DNA of 64,000 bases. Origin: Acidobacteriota bacterium. Lineage in GTDB: Bacteria > Acidobacteriota > Terriglobia > Acidiferrales > UBA7541. Of the stretch, positions 35,732-45,112 are shown in pieces; the stretch's first letter is position 1; each line of letters begins with the position of its first letter. The DNA lies in NCBI GenBank assembly GCA_013289825.1, contig JABCZF010000008.1, positions 1-64,000 on the forward strand. Reading direction: 5' to 3'. Made by a program: the position numbers and the translations under genes. The notes beneath the pieces are model-generated. The model was not told the DNA's origin. It ran no database searches and worked only from the letters and a program-made list of their open reading frames with translations.

Positions 35732-36382
35732 CTAGGAGGCCGCCGGCCGTACCCTTTGAGCTCGTTTGAAGTCTCCATTTTTCAATCTCCTCTCCCTGCC
35801 CCACCCTCCCAGCTCCAGCGCGATTCCCATGCAGGCGTCGCGCAATTCGTCCGCATGAACTCGGTCGGCCATCGCCCGCGCCACAATCATCCCTCCTACG
35901 CACAACGCCGCTATAGCTTGCGCCTGCTCTTTCGACGGCCCGCCATCCCCCGCCGTGCTGCGCTCCAGCACGCTGACCATCGCTCGAAACACCGTCTCAA
36001 ACGCTCGCTTCGTGCTCGCGCTACCGCGCGCCACGTCGGTCGGCAAAGCCGTCATCGGACACGAATTCTCCACGTCTTCAAAATGTTGCCGTGACAAATA
36101 AGCCCGCACCACCTGCGGCCCCACGTCGCGCGAACTCAAGTCCACTTCCACTCCCTCCCAGCAAGTCTTCCATTCCGGGTCCGTAAAGAAGCAACCCAAT
36201 ACCTCCACATACAAATCGCTCTTGGTCTCAAAATAACTGTAGAACCCGCCGTGCGTCAGCCCCGCTCCGGCCATGATCTGTTTGACAGACACGCCATCAA
36301 ATCCATGGCGGTTGAAGAGCCTCCGTGCGCTTTCGACAATCCTCTTCCTAACCACGTTGCGGTGTCCTGCGGGATAAGGCAT
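35732..36382 (-). CDS. TetR-family transcriptional regulator
   Basis: 216 residues. N-terminal helix-turn-helix: RIVESARRLFNRHGFDGVSVKQIMAGAGLTHGGFYSYFETKSDLY (residues about 13-57), the classic TetR fold with a TxGxxY-like motif. The C-terminal domain has CPMTALPTDVARG, typical of the TetR_C group near YcdC/AcrR-like members that sense reactive compounds. It is divergent from the SRPBCC gene, and a candidate operator lies between them. Confidence 0.93.
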   Translation of the reverse strand: MPYPAGHRNVVRKRIVESARRLFNRHGFDGVSVKQIMAGAGLTHGGFYSYFETKSDLYVEVLGCFFTDPEWKTCWEGVEVDLSSRDVGPQVVRAYLSRQHFEDVENSCPMTALPTDVARGSASTKRAFETVFRAMVSVLERSTAGDGGPSKEQAQAIAALCVGGMIVARAMADRVHADELRDACMGIALELGGWGRERRLKNGDFKRAQRVRPAAS

Positions 36383-36439
36383 CGCTCCTCCTTCATTTGT
36401 TGCGCCGAGTATCCCCCCAACGGCATCCTCCTCTCCAGT

Positions 36440-36463
36440 AAAATATTATCTTGAACATATTTT
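36440..36463. promoter_or_regulatory. Candidate TetR operator
   Basis: AT-rich inverted repeat AAAATAT / ATATTTT with a 10-bp spacer, in the 147-bp gap between the divergent tetR and SRPBCC genes. It stands out against the GC-rich surroundings. Function is inferred. Confidence 0.45.
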
Positions 36464-36529
36464 GCTCCCGTGGTTCCATGCCCTCACGGCCTAAAACGAA
36501 TGAATTCCCGCAACACCCGGAGAATAAAA

Positions 36530-37102
36530 GTGAACGATAGAAAAAACCTGCCCTCGCCAGCAAATTATCCGACGCGTCGCCAGTTGATCACCGGCGTAAC
36601 TTTCGCGCTCGGTACCGTGGGTTTTGCCTCCGCCAGTACTTTCGCCGAAGCTCCCGAAGAAATCTCTCATTCGGCCGAGTCCATTCACCTGGAAACCGTT
36701 TTCAAAGCGAGCCGGAAGCGCGTCTACGAAGCCCTCACCGACGCCAAACAATTCCACAAAGTCACTCAACTCAGCGCTGCCGTGCAATCCGGCATGGCGC
36801 CCGGCACCGCCCCCACGGAAATCGCTAACACACCCGGCGGCGCGTTCTCCTTCTTCGGCGGCTACATCTCGGGCCGCAACATCGAGCTCGTCCCCAGCCA
36901 GCGCATCGTCCAAGCCTGGCGGGCCGGCAGCTGGCCTCCCAGTATCTACTCGATCGCCAAATTCGATTTCGTCGAGCAAGGCTCAGACGCCAAGCTGGTC
37001 TTTGATCACACCGGCTTTCCCAAAGGCGAAGCCGAGCATCTTGTCGAAGGGTGGAAAACCAACTACTGGCAGCCTCTATCCAAATTCCTGGCCTTGCCTT
37101 GA
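36530..37102 (+). CDS. SRPBCC/AHSA1-like protein with Tat-type signal
   Basis: 190 residues from GTG 36530, with GGAG seven bases upstream; an ATG at 36500 is an alternative. TRRQLITGVTFALGTVGFAS looks like a twin-arginine signal, which is unusual for this normally cytoplasmic fold. The SRPBCC core follows: TVFKASRKRVYEALTDAKQF, GGAFSFFGGYISGRNIELVP, RIVQAWRAGSWPP, FDHTGFPKGEAEHLVEGW. These ligand-binding cavity proteins often act with small regulators. Divergent from tetR, so probably controlled by it. Confidence 0.82.
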   Translation: MNDRKNLPSPANYPTRRQLITGVTFALGTVGFASASTFAEAPEEISHSAESIHLETVFKASRKRVYEALTDAKQFHKVTQLSAAVQSGMAPGTAPTEIANTPGGAFSFFGGYISGRNIELVPSQRIVQAWRAGSWPPSIYSIAKFDFVEQGSDAKLVFDHTGFPKGEAEHLVEGWKTNYWQPLSKFLALP

Positions 37103-37150
37103 CAGTAATCCCGACGCAGCCAACCGCTTAACTCTCTTGCCGGTCTGCGC

Positions 37151-38374
37151 TTAAGCTCCGTTGGGTGCCTGCGCCCGCCCCTTCCACAGCCCGCCCTTGC
37201 CCATCCAATACCGCACTGCCGACAGCCACGTCGCCCAGAGATAAAACACCGCCGTCAGCGGCAGCACAGGCGCCCAAACCGCCGAAAGCCGATAAAAACG
37301 CACCGTGGGCAGGAACGAAAGAGTCATCAACAGCCAGGCCGCGAAACCAAGCGCCTGAGCCGTTGAATCATGCGCAAAAAGTAAAAGAATTGGCGCAACG
37401 TAGGTCAGAAACATTCCCAACAGTGTCCCTGCCAGCATGGGCACGGAGTAACGCAGCTGCGTAAACGCCGTCCGAGCGATTAGATCGCGGACCTCTCCAA
37501 ACGTCCCGTAAGACCGTAAGCTCACGCTCTTGCGGGTAAGCCCCATCCACACCCGGCCGCCGCTCAACTTCACCGCTCTCGCAAGCGCGCAATCATCAAT
37601 TACTTCGCCACGGATCGCCGCAAATCCTCCGATACGCCGAAGCGCCTCCCCTCTTAACAACACGCACCCGCCCGCCGCCCCAGCCGTCGCCAGCTCCTCA
37701 TCCGCAATCCAGCGCGGCGGATAAAGCATAAGAAAAAAGTACAGAAACGCCGGAATCAACGCTCGCTCCGGCAATGTCTTGGCCTGGAGCAACACCATCA
37801 ACGACGCCAGGTCCAACCGCTCTCGTTCGGCCCGTTCCACCAGCCTCCCTAGAGTGTTCGGCGCGTGGCTCACGTCTGCATCCGTAAACCAATAAAATTC
37901 AGCTACTTCCGGCGCAGCGCGTACCCCCCCGCCATTCGACATCCCCGCTTGCGTCACCCCTCCGTGCGATAGCCCTTCGTTCAGCGCCCATAGTTTCCCA
38001 GTCCAACCTTCCGGCAGCTCCGAAGCGTTCAAAACCCTCACTCGTACCCCCGCGCCATTTTCCGTCGCAACCCGCTGAGCGATGCTCCGAGTCCCATCCT
38101 CGCTATGGTCGTCCACGACCACAACGGAGAACGCCCCCGGATAGTCTTGCTGCACCAGCCCGGTTACAACCCGCCCAATCGTCTGCGCCTCATTTCGAGC
38201 CGGCACCACCGCAATGACACTCGGCCATTCTCCTAAGGTCTCGTCAGCCACACGGTCCGCGTCCACCTTTCTCACCCGCCAAAACCACCCCCGCCCAAAA
38301 AACAAATGCAGCCATATGGCTAACGCCATGATTCCAAGAACATTCGTCACATGCGGATGAAATAGTTCCGTCAT
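37151..38374 (-). CDS. hpnB: Hopanoid-associated glycosyltransferase family 2 protein
   Basis: 407 residues from ATG 38374 (GGAAGG upstream); the open frame extends further upstream without family character. An N-terminal membrane helix (LGIMALAIWLHLFFG) is followed by a GT2 domain: SVIAVVPARNEAQTIGRVV, VVVVDDHSEDGT, WFTDADVSHAP, and ELATAGAAGGCVLLRGEALRR plus IRGEVIDDCALARAVK, which are typical of HpnB. Three or four membrane helices close the protein. Likely modifies hopanoid lipids or precursors at the inner membrane. No other hopanoid gene is in the window. Confidence 0.88.
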   Translation of the reverse strand: MTELFHPHVTNVLGIMALAIWLHLFFGRGWFWRVRKVDADRVADETLGEWPSVIAVVPARNEAQTIGRVVTGLVQQDYPGAFSVVVVDDHSEDGTRSIAQRVATENGAGVRVRVLNASELPEGWTGKLWALNEGLSHGGVTQAGMSNGGGVRAAPEVAEFYWFTDADVSHAPNTLGRLVERAERERLDLASLMVLLQAKTLPERALIPAFLYFFLMLYPPRWIADEELATAGAAGGCVLLRGEALRRIGGFAAIRGEVIDDCALARAVKLSGGRVWMGLTRKSVSLRSYGTFGEVRDLIARTAFTQLRYSVPMLAGTLLGMFLTYVAPILLLFAHDSTAQALGFAAWLLMTLSFLPTVRFYRLSAVWAPVLPLTAVFYLWATWLSAVRYWMGKGGLWKGRAQAPNGA

Positions 38375-38842
38375 CAAAGCCTTCCACGCGAATCTCTCAC
38401 GCCCGCCGTCTTTTGTCACTGTCTGCTCGCGAGGTCCGCAATCACCCGCGAACCCCGGTTCTGGCAAGATCCGCCAGCCAAGACGGTCTTTCCGCTCGAG
38501 GGACGCTTTTAACGACGTAACTAGCGGACATTTCAAAAGAGGGTTGACAGTGCCGCATTTTGCTCTTGAGGTCCATTAACTCTGGCGGTCCCCTACGTTT
38601 CCGTTCCCTGCGATCGAATTCCCCCTAGGAAAATCGCCGGAGGCCACTGTCTCGCTTATCTTCTTCACTCATTCGCGAAGAAATGGGAAAAACAGTTCTT
38701 TGTTTTCAAATTCTTGCGCACTTTTTAAGAAAGTTCCATGGAATCGAGAGGCTTCCGCATTCTTTGGAAAAACACCGAGTATAGGGGTACGGCCAAGGGC
38801 CTAGAACCTGGCTGCACTGATTCTAGACGACCTGGTTCTCGA
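38375..38842. other. Intergenic, nothing recognised
   Basis: About 470 bp. The first part continues the hpnB frame upstream of its likely start; the rest is more AT-rich (around 38690-38780) and should hold the hpnB promoter. No gene, terminator or RNA motif was recognised. Confidence 0.4.
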
Positions 38843-40123
38843 TTAGTGTTTCTCGAAAGGGTGGATCGTGGCATTCACGAGAAATGAACTATCCAACTCC
38901 GTCATGTCCCCCGGGCCTTTGCCCGCGACCGGAAACAATCGCGCCGAGAGCGGCTTGTGCCACTTCACTGCCAGGCTGGCCATGTCCCCGATAATCAACG
39001 AGAGCTGCTCCACGCTGATATCTCCCGGAAGAGGCACAGTATCGAGACCCGTGCCGCACACCGCGCTGTAGCTCAACAGTGCATCGATCGAAAGCCGGCC
39101 TTCACTCCAGCGCTGGGCTAGCCGGGTATCCTCCAGGATCGGCAGCATCAGTCCCGAGTATCCGGTTTGCTTTACCTTAATGTCGCGTATCGCGGCCGTG
39201 ATGGTCGCCGCCGCGGTCAGAGTCCCGCTGGAGCCGATGGGTAGGGTTGTTAGATTTTCAATCGCCGCTCCAATGGAAACATCCTTTAGTGGCGCAGGCG
39301 ACAGATCAATTCCCATGTAGGCCCAGCCGGTGTCCGTGTCCACGCGTCCTGCTTCCGCTTCTATGGCGAACGCTTCGTTACTCAGCGCGTCCATTAGCCG
39401 GCGCCGCGCCGTTGCCAAATCCGGCGCATTCTTAAAGGAGTCTGCCACGAGATTTGCCGACTCCAGTGCAATCGCAAATTGATGTCCGAAGCCGTTGTGA
39501 TAGGCCGCGGGGAAAAAAGGCGTCAACGGTTTCACCATCGCAATCGCCGCAAAGCGGAAATTCCCCTGGCTATGCTCGGTGTCCTCCAGCCTTTTCATGA
39601 CGCGAGCCGCAGCCCCAACCGCCGGCCACCGCACGCCGTCGTCTCCCGCCACCACGAGACTGCCGTTGAGTTGTTTGGTGTTTAGCAAAATGTCGGCGAG
39701 CAGATCCCCTTGCGCCGGGCTATCGCCGGGGTTGAGCATGGCCGGGCCGATCGAAGCCGCAAATCCTTCTTGGGCAGCCATCGCATCGTAGTTCCGGAAA
39801 AACGCCAAAGCCTGCTCGTTTGAGAGACCCTTGATGTATTCCGGAAACGGCTGCGTGGCGATGCGAATGGTCTCCACAGGGAATCCGCGCGACTCAAATA
39901 TCGTTCGGGCCCGCTTCAGCATCTTGAGCGCATCGGTAATCTGAATTTGGTATTGCGTGCGGTCCAGATTCACAAACGCCGTGATCGCCCGAATCTTAAT
40001 TGGAGATTGCCCCGCGGCCTTCCGTTGCGCCTGCCCCAGCACACACGGCGCAGCGGAAAAAGCCAGCACCCACGCGATGACTCGGAAGGCCGGACGACCG
40101 GCGAAAAATGCGGATGGCAACAT
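38843..40123 (-). CDS. DUF711 (UPF0210) family protein with signal peptide
   Basis: 426 residues. Residues 12-31 form a signal segment (AFRVIAWVLAFSAAPCVLGQ). The DUF711 body reads IKIRAITAFVNLDR, QTIR-like VETIRIATQPFPEY, GSLVVAGDDGV, FRFAAIAM, GHQFAIALESANLVA, GWAYMGIDLSPAPLKDVSIG, GYSGLMLPILEDTRLAQRW and CGTGLDTVPLPGDIS. DUF711 resembles the fold of formate acetyltransferase-like glycyl enzymes but its function is unknown to me. Most members I know of lack a signal peptide, so export is an odd feature. The gene stands alone. Confidence 0.85.
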   Translation of the reverse strand: MLPSAFFAGRPAFRVIAWVLAFSAAPCVLGQAQRKAAGQSPIKIRAITAFVNLDRTQYQIQITDALKMLKRARTIFESRGFPVETIRIATQPFPEYIKGLSNEQALAFFRNYDAMAAQEGFAASIGPAMLNPGDSPAQGDLLADILLNTKQLNGSLVVAGDDGVRWPAVGAAARVMKRLEDTEHSQGNFRFAAIAMVKPLTPFFPAAYHNGFGHQFAIALESANLVADSFKNAPDLATARRRLMDALSNEAFAIEAEAGRVDTDTGWAYMGIDLSPAPLKDVSIGAAIENLTTLPIGSSGTLTAAATITAAIRDIKVKQTGYSGLMLPILEDTRLAQRWSEGRLSIDALLSYSAVCGTGLDTVPLPGDISVEQLSLIIGDMASLAVKWHKPLSARLFPVAGKGPGDMTELDSSFLVNATIHPFEKH

Positions 40124-40244
40124 GAAGTTATCTCCAGTGACTTAGGCAAACTGGGCCAGCACAAGCCTACAGCATACAAGATTCGGCATGCCACAAGATG
40201 GCTTGACTGGAGTGGGACAGGCTTCAGCCGGTCTCCTCTTCCAC

Positions 40245-41417
40245 TTACAGGAACGCGGAAATGCCGGTAATCTTCTCTCCGATAATCAGTTTATGAATGT
40301 CGTTCGTTCCTTCGTACGTGTAAACGCTCTCAAGATTGTTCATATGCCGCATAATGCAATAATCGTCGACGATGCCATTCGCGCCGAGAATATCCCGCGC
40401 CTTCCGTGCCGTCTCGAGAGCCATAGCCACGTTATTCATCTTCAGCATCGAGATGTGCGAGAAATCCACCTTGCCTTTGTCCTTCAACCGCCCCACGTGC
40501 AACGCCAGCAATTGTCCCTTCACAATCTCCGTGATCATCCAAGCCAGTTTTTCCTGCACCAGCTGGTGCGAGGCAATCGGCTTGTTCGCAAATTGCTTGC
40601 GCGTCTTCGCGTACTGCAGCGCCGTATCGTAGCAAGCCATGGCCGCCCCGAGCGCTCCCCAGCCGATGCCATAGCGCGCTTGATCCAAACAGCCCAGCGG
40701 GCCTTTCAATCCCACAACATTTGGCAGCAAGTTTTCTTCTGGGATCTCGCAATCGGTGAACGCCAACCCGGAAGTCACCGACGCTCGCAGTGACCATTTT
40801 CCATGCACATCCCAGGCTTTGAATCCCGGCGTGCCTTTTTCCACTAAAAATCCGCGAATTTTTTCGTCCTCGCACTTCGCCCAGACCACCGCGACGTCCG
40901 CAATCGAACCGCTGGTGATCCACATCTTCTCGCCATTTAAAACGTAGTTCGCGCCCTTTTTCAGAGCGCGCGTAAGCATTCCGCCGGGATTCGAGCCGAA
41001 CTGCGGTTCCGTCAATCCAAAACAGCCGATGGCCGTCCCTTGCTGGAGCAGCGGCAGCCACTTCTCTTTTTGCTTGTCGCTGCCGTACGCATAAATCGGA
41101 TACATCACCAGCGCGCTCTGCACCGAGACGAAGCTGCGCAATCCGGAATCTCCGCGCTCCAACTCCTGGGTCACAAGTCCGTAAGCAACGTTGGACATTC
41201 CCGCGCAGCCATAGCCCTGCAAATTCGCACCAAAAAAACCCAGCTCCCCGAGTTGCGGAACAAGGTGCTTCGGAAACGTTCCTTCACGGCTGTGTTTTTC
41301 GATGATGGGAATGATTTCGCTGTCGACGAATCGCCGAGCGGTCTGCCGGACCAGTTGTTCTTCGTCGTTCAGCTGCGAATCAAAATCGATGAAATCGACA
41401 CCGGCAAATCCAGCCAT
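40245..41417 (-). CDS. gcdH: Acyl-CoA dehydrogenase, glutaryl-CoA dehydrogenase type
   Basis: 390 residues, full length. Acyl-CoA dehydrogenase motifs: CFGLTEPQFGSNPGGM (FAD site), EKMWITSGSIADVAVVWAK, ARYGIGWGALGAAMACYDTA, FANKPIASHQLVQEKLA, and the C-terminal YEGTNDIHKLIIGEKITG with catalytic Glu369. The combination, in particular the YEGTND-HxL-GxxITG end, is typical of glutaryl-CoA dehydrogenase, which oxidises and decarboxylates glutaryl-CoA to crotonyl-CoA in lysine and tryptophan breakdown. An electron-transfer flavoprotein must serve it but is not in the window. Confidence 0.92.
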   Translation of the reverse strand: MAGFAGVDFIDFDSQLNDEEQLVRQTARRFVDSEIIPIIEKHSREGTFPKHLVPQLGELGFFGANLQGYGCAGMSNVAYGLVTQELERGDSGLRSFVSVQSALVMYPIYAYGSDKQKEKWLPLLQQGTAIGCFGLTEPQFGSNPGGMLTRALKKGANYVLNGEKMWITSGSIADVAVVWAKCEDEKIRGFLVEKGTPGFKAWDVHGKWSLRASVTSGLAFTDCEIPEENLLPNVVGLKGPLGCLDQARYGIGWGALGAAMACYDTALQYAKTRKQFANKPIASHQLVQEKLAWMITEIVKGQLLALHVGRLKDKGKVDFSHISMLKMNNVAMALETARKARDILGANGIVDDYCIMRHMNNLESVYTYEGTNDIHKLIIGEKITGISAFL

Positions 41418-41769
41418 TCATTCCTCTTTCTGAGCAATTTCTGGCGCGGCAGTTGCGCTTGATGGCCGCAAGGCCGTTCTCCGCATCAGCCATCATACCG
41501 GAGTTCCTAGGGAGACGGGTTCGATCGCGAGGAGGTTGCTGGAGCAAGCTGCGGCGGGATGCCCAACGGACCTTGCACCACTATGGCACAGGCGAGCGGT
41601 CGGCGACTCAATTCAGGAAATTCCTTGGAGAATCACAACGACCTAACTCGCTGAAAACAAATAGGTTACTACTGGTAGATGCATTGAGATTCGGTACCCG
41701 ATGTGCACGCCCTTCTGGGGGGAGGAAGGGGTGTCCACAAACGGAGGGACAACCATTCTCGGGGCTAGC
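41418..41769. other. Intergenic with possible decayed yfiR 5' part
   Basis: About 350 bp. It should hold the gcdH promoter. If the neighbouring yfiR-like gene was once full length, its first part would fall here, but I see no signal peptide or conserved N-terminal block in any forward frame. Confidence 0.35.
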
Positions 41770-42104
41770 CGAGCACGATTCCCAAAAGCCGGTCCGGGTG
41801 CTGCACTTCAGAGAGGCGCAAGAGATTCAGGGCTGTCAGGTTTTGCTAGGCCTTGCCGATAAGAAAGATCAGCCCGGCGACGCTGGCAAACCTCGAAGCC
41901 AGGGCGGTGCTGACCGTGGGGGAGTTTGAACATTTTGTGCAGGAGGGGGGAATGATTGGCTTCTTTCGGGAGGACAACAAGGTCCGCCGCGAAATCAATC
42001 TGACTGCGGCGGAGCACGCCAAATTGAAGATCAGCGCCAGGTTGCTGGCCCTTGCGAAGACGGTCATCGGAAGTCCAAAAGGAACTTGCAATGCCGTACA
42101 TTAA
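41770..42104 (+). pseudogene. Broken YfiR/DUF4154-family gene
   Basis: Two fragments in different frames match successive parts of the YfiR family. The first, up to about 41860, gives PVRVLHFREAQEIQGCQVLL. The second, from about 41853, gives LEARAVLTVGEFEHFVQEGGMIGFF and VRREINLTAAEHAKLKISARLLALAK, the hallmark C-terminal half. A frameshift near 41855 separates them and the N-terminal third is absent. The stop at 42104 overlaps the kinase start at 42091 as in intact yfiR-kinase pairs. Intact members are small periplasmic proteins that regulate a partner signalling protein. Confidence 0.75.
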
Positions 42105-44922
42105 AAATTCATCGCTCCAACGCAAGCTGACTTTTGTCATTGTGTGCACCAGCCTCGTCGGTCTCTGCATTGCGTGCCTGAGCTTTGAATTCTACGAAAG
42201 AACAAGCTTTCGCTCGGCGATGACCAGTGAACTCTCTGCTCTAGCCGATATCCTGGGGGCAAATACCGCGGCTTCCCTGGCTTTTAACGATCGAAAGTCC
42301 GCGCAAGATATGCTTGCCGCGCTCCGTGCCGAGCGTCACATTGTCGCCGCATGCCTCTACGACAGCCGTGGTATGGTCTTCGCGGAATACCGGCGCGAGG
42401 GGACTGGCCCCGAGTTTGCCATGCCCCCCCGGCGCGAAGACGGACCACAATTCCAGAAGGACTCTCTCACTCTCTACCGAAGCGTTTCCCTGGGGAGCGA
42501 GAAAACCGGCAACATCGCCATTATCTCTGATCTCGGCGCTCTCCAAGCCAAAATCAGGCAATACACGGAAATCTCCGTAGTGGTCATTCTGTTTTCCGTC
42601 CTGGTATCGTACCTCGTCTCCTCGCGGCTCTTGCGGCTGATCACCGGGCCCATTCTGCATCTGGCGCAAATTGCCGCCAGAGTTACCGCCAAGGAAGACT
42701 ACGCGCTTCGCGCACTCCCGCGCGGTGATGATGAAGTGGGAACGCTCATCGGTTCCTTTAATCGTATGCTGGAGCGCATTCAGGAGCGCGACGCGGCCCT
42801 TAAGGCCGCGAAGGATGATCTGGAGATCCGCGTCCAAGCCCGGACGCAGGAGTTGCAGTCCGAGGTCAATGAACGTATGCGGGCCGAAGAGACACTTTCG
42901 GACGAACGGAAAATATTGCGCGCATTGATCGACAACGTTCCTGATTTCATGTACGTGAAAGATACGGACTGCAGGTTCCTGGTGGCCAACCTTTCTGTGG
43001 CTCAGCAGATGGGGGCCAAGACTCCCGCAGAGCTGCTGGGAAAGAACGACTTCGACTTCTATTCCCGTGAGATTGCGACCACCTTCTACGAAGACGAACA
43101 GAGAGTGATTCGTTCGGGACAGGCAGAAGTCAACCGTGAAGAGACGGGTGTGGATTCTCATGGGAACGTGAGCCAGGTTATGACCACGCAGGTGCCGTTG
43201 CGGGATAAGAAAGGCCGGGTCACCGGACTCGTCGGCATTGGCCGGGACATTACTCATCTCAAGAAGGTGCAAGAGGAAATGCAAAAAGCCCGGGAAGCTG
43301 CGGAGGCAGCCAGTCGGGCGAAAAGCGAGTTTCTGGCCAATATGAGCCACGAGATTCGCACGCCGCTGAACGGCGTTATGGGAATGACCGATCTGGTGCT
43401 CACTACAGAACTCACGCCAGAGCAGCGCGAATATCTGGAGACCGTGAAGATGTCCGGAGATTCTTTGCTCACGGTAATCAACGACATTCTCGATTTTTCC
43501 AAGATTGAGGCGGGGAAAATCGATCTGGAAGCGCTCGATTTCGATCTGCGCGATAGTTTGGAATCCACGCTGAAGACACTGGCGGTGCGCGCGGACGAGA
43601 AGGGACTCGAGTTGCTATGTGAGGTGGCGCCCGGAGTGCCGGAGATTTTGCGTGGAGATTCCAGTCGGCTGCGCCAAATCGTGGTCAATCTCGTGGGCAA
43701 CGCCATCAAGTTCACGGACAGCGGCGAGATCGCCGTAAAAGTCCAAGCCCAGGCCAGAGAAGGTTCTGATTATGTCTGCCAGTTTACGGTCACGGACACC
43801 GGAGTCGGTATTCCGGAAGATAAGCGCGAATTGATTTTTAAACCATTTTCCCAGGCCGACACTTCCACAACGCGGAAGTATGGGGGAACCGGGTTAGGGC
43901 TGACCATTTCGACGCGCCTCGTGAAAATGATGGGCGGCAAAATTTGGGTAGAGAGCGAAGTGGGTCGGGGAAGCCAATTTCACTTCACGGTACGGTTAGG
44001 GGCCGCAGACGCGAAAGAGATTAAATTGGGAACGGTCGCTCCTCCGGAACTCTTGCGTGGCGTAAAGGTTCTGGTGGTGGACGACAACCACACCAACCGC
44101 CGGATTCTCGAAGGGATGCTGCGGCACTGGCACATGAAGCCGACATCGGTGGACTGCGCCGGAGCAGCGCTGGCGCAGTTATCCGCGGCCCTCGAAGCGG
44201 GAGAACCCTATCCGCTGATTTTAACGGACATGCATATGCCGGAAATGGATGGCTTTGCGTTAATCGAGCAGATCCGCCGCACACCGGGATTGTCCGCGCC
44301 TACGATCATGATGCTCACTTCGGCGGGCCACCGCGGGGATGCCGCCCGTTGCCAGGATCTGGGAGTGTCTGCCTACCTGTTGAAGCCCATCCGGCAATCT
44401 GAATTGCGCGAAGCCGTGGCTCGCGTGCTCGGAGCCCGAGAGCGCGACGATGCCATGCCTCTAGTCACGCGCTTCTCTGTTCAAGACGCGCGCGAGCCGG
44501 ATGCGTACTTGCGCGTGCTGCTAGCCGAAGACAATCTCGTTAACCAGCGTCTGGCGGTGCGTTTACTGGAAAAGAGGGGGCACCGGGTGGCGGTGGCGGC
44601 GACCGGGTTAGAGGTGCTGTTGGCGCTGGAGAAGGAGAGTTTTGACCTGGTGCTGATGGATGTGCAGATGCCTGTAATGGACGGGTTGGAAGCCACGTCG
44701 GCAATTAGGGAAAAAGAGAGAGCCACCGGACGTCGCCAGGCGGTGGTGGCGCTGACGGCGCACGCGATGAAAGGGGATCGCGAGAAGTGTCTGGCGGCTG
44801 GGATGGACGGTTATCTGACCAAACCGATTCGGCCGCAGGAGCTTGACCAGCTTCTGGAGATTTACGTGACGCGCCGAAGGGAAACTCCGAGTGTTGACGA
44901 AACGGTGGCCCCCCGTAAGTAA
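42091..44922 (+). CDS. CHASE-HAMP-PAS hybrid histidine kinase with two receiver domains
   Basis: 943 residues from ATG 42091 (AGGA upstream). Order: membrane helix (about 10-30), periplasmic CHASE8-like sensor (FRSAMTSELSALADILGANT, ALRAERHIVAACLYD), second helix near 160-180, HAMP, coiled coil (about 225-270), PAS domain (LIDNVPDFMYVKDTDCRFL), dimerisation/phospho-acceptor NMSHEIRTPLNG with His420, ATPase boxes (NLVGNAIKFT, DTGVGIPEDK, GGTGLGLTIS), receiver 1 with Asp713 (LTDMHMPEMDG) and receiver 2 with Asp857 (LMDVQMPVMDG). No Hpt domain follows, so phosphate must pass to a separate protein or the receivers act in place. Its likely periplasmic partner gene directly upstream is broken. Confidence 0.93.
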   Translation: MPYIKNSSLQRKLTFVIVCTSLVGLCIACLSFEFYERTSFRSAMTSELSALADILGANTAASLAFNDRKSAQDMLAALRAERHIVAACLYDSRGMVFAEYRREGTGPEFAMPPRREDGPQFQKDSLTLYRSVSLGSEKTGNIAIISDLGALQAKIRQYTEISVVVILFSVLVSYLVSSRLLRLITGPILHLAQIAARVTAKEDYALRALPRGDDEVGTLIGSFNRMLERIQERDAALKAAKDDLEIRVQARTQELQSEVNERMRAEETLSDERKILRALIDNVPDFMYVKDTDCRFLVANLSVAQQMGAKTPAELLGKNDFDFYSREIATTFYEDEQRVIRSGQAEVNREETGVDSHGNVSQVMTTQVPLRDKKGRVTGLVGIGRDITHLKKVQEEMQKAREAAEAASRAKSEFLANMSHEIRTPLNGVMGMTDLVLTTELTPEQREYLETVKMSGDSLLTVINDILDFSKIEAGKIDLEALDFDLRDSLESTLKTLAVRADEKGLELLCEVAPGVPEILRGDSSRLRQIVVNLVGNAIKFTDSGEIAVKVQAQAREGSDYVCQFTVTDTGVGIPEDKRELIFKPFSQADTSTTRKYGGTGLGLTISTRLVKMMGGKIWVESEVGRGSQFHFTVRLGAADAKEIKLGTVAPPELLRGVKVLVVDDNHTNRRILEGMLRHWHMKPTSVDCAGAALAQLSAALEAGEPYPLILTDMHMPEMDGFALIEQIRRTPGLSAPTIMMLTSAGHRGDAARCQDLGVSAYLLKPIRQSELREAVARVLGARERDDAMPLVTRFSVQDAREPDAYLRVLLAEDNLVNQRLAVRLLEKRGHRVAVAATGLEVLLALEKESFDLVLMDVQMPVMDGLEATSAIREKERATGRRQAVVALTAHAMKGDREKCLAAGMDGYLTKPIRPQELDQLLEIYVTRRRETPSVDETVAPRK

Positions 44923-45112
44923 AGCAGTGAATGGCTTACACGGTTTCCCGGCAACTCGTCGCCGACAGCTGCCTGATAGATGCTTGCCGGCACTTTGTTG
45001 TCATAGAGCAGCAAGCAACCTCGAGCTGTCTGGGTTGACGGTGAGCGGCAGAGCGGCGACACTTTCCATGTCACCTATCAAGTGCGCTCAACCCGGAAAT
45101 TGACGAGGATTC

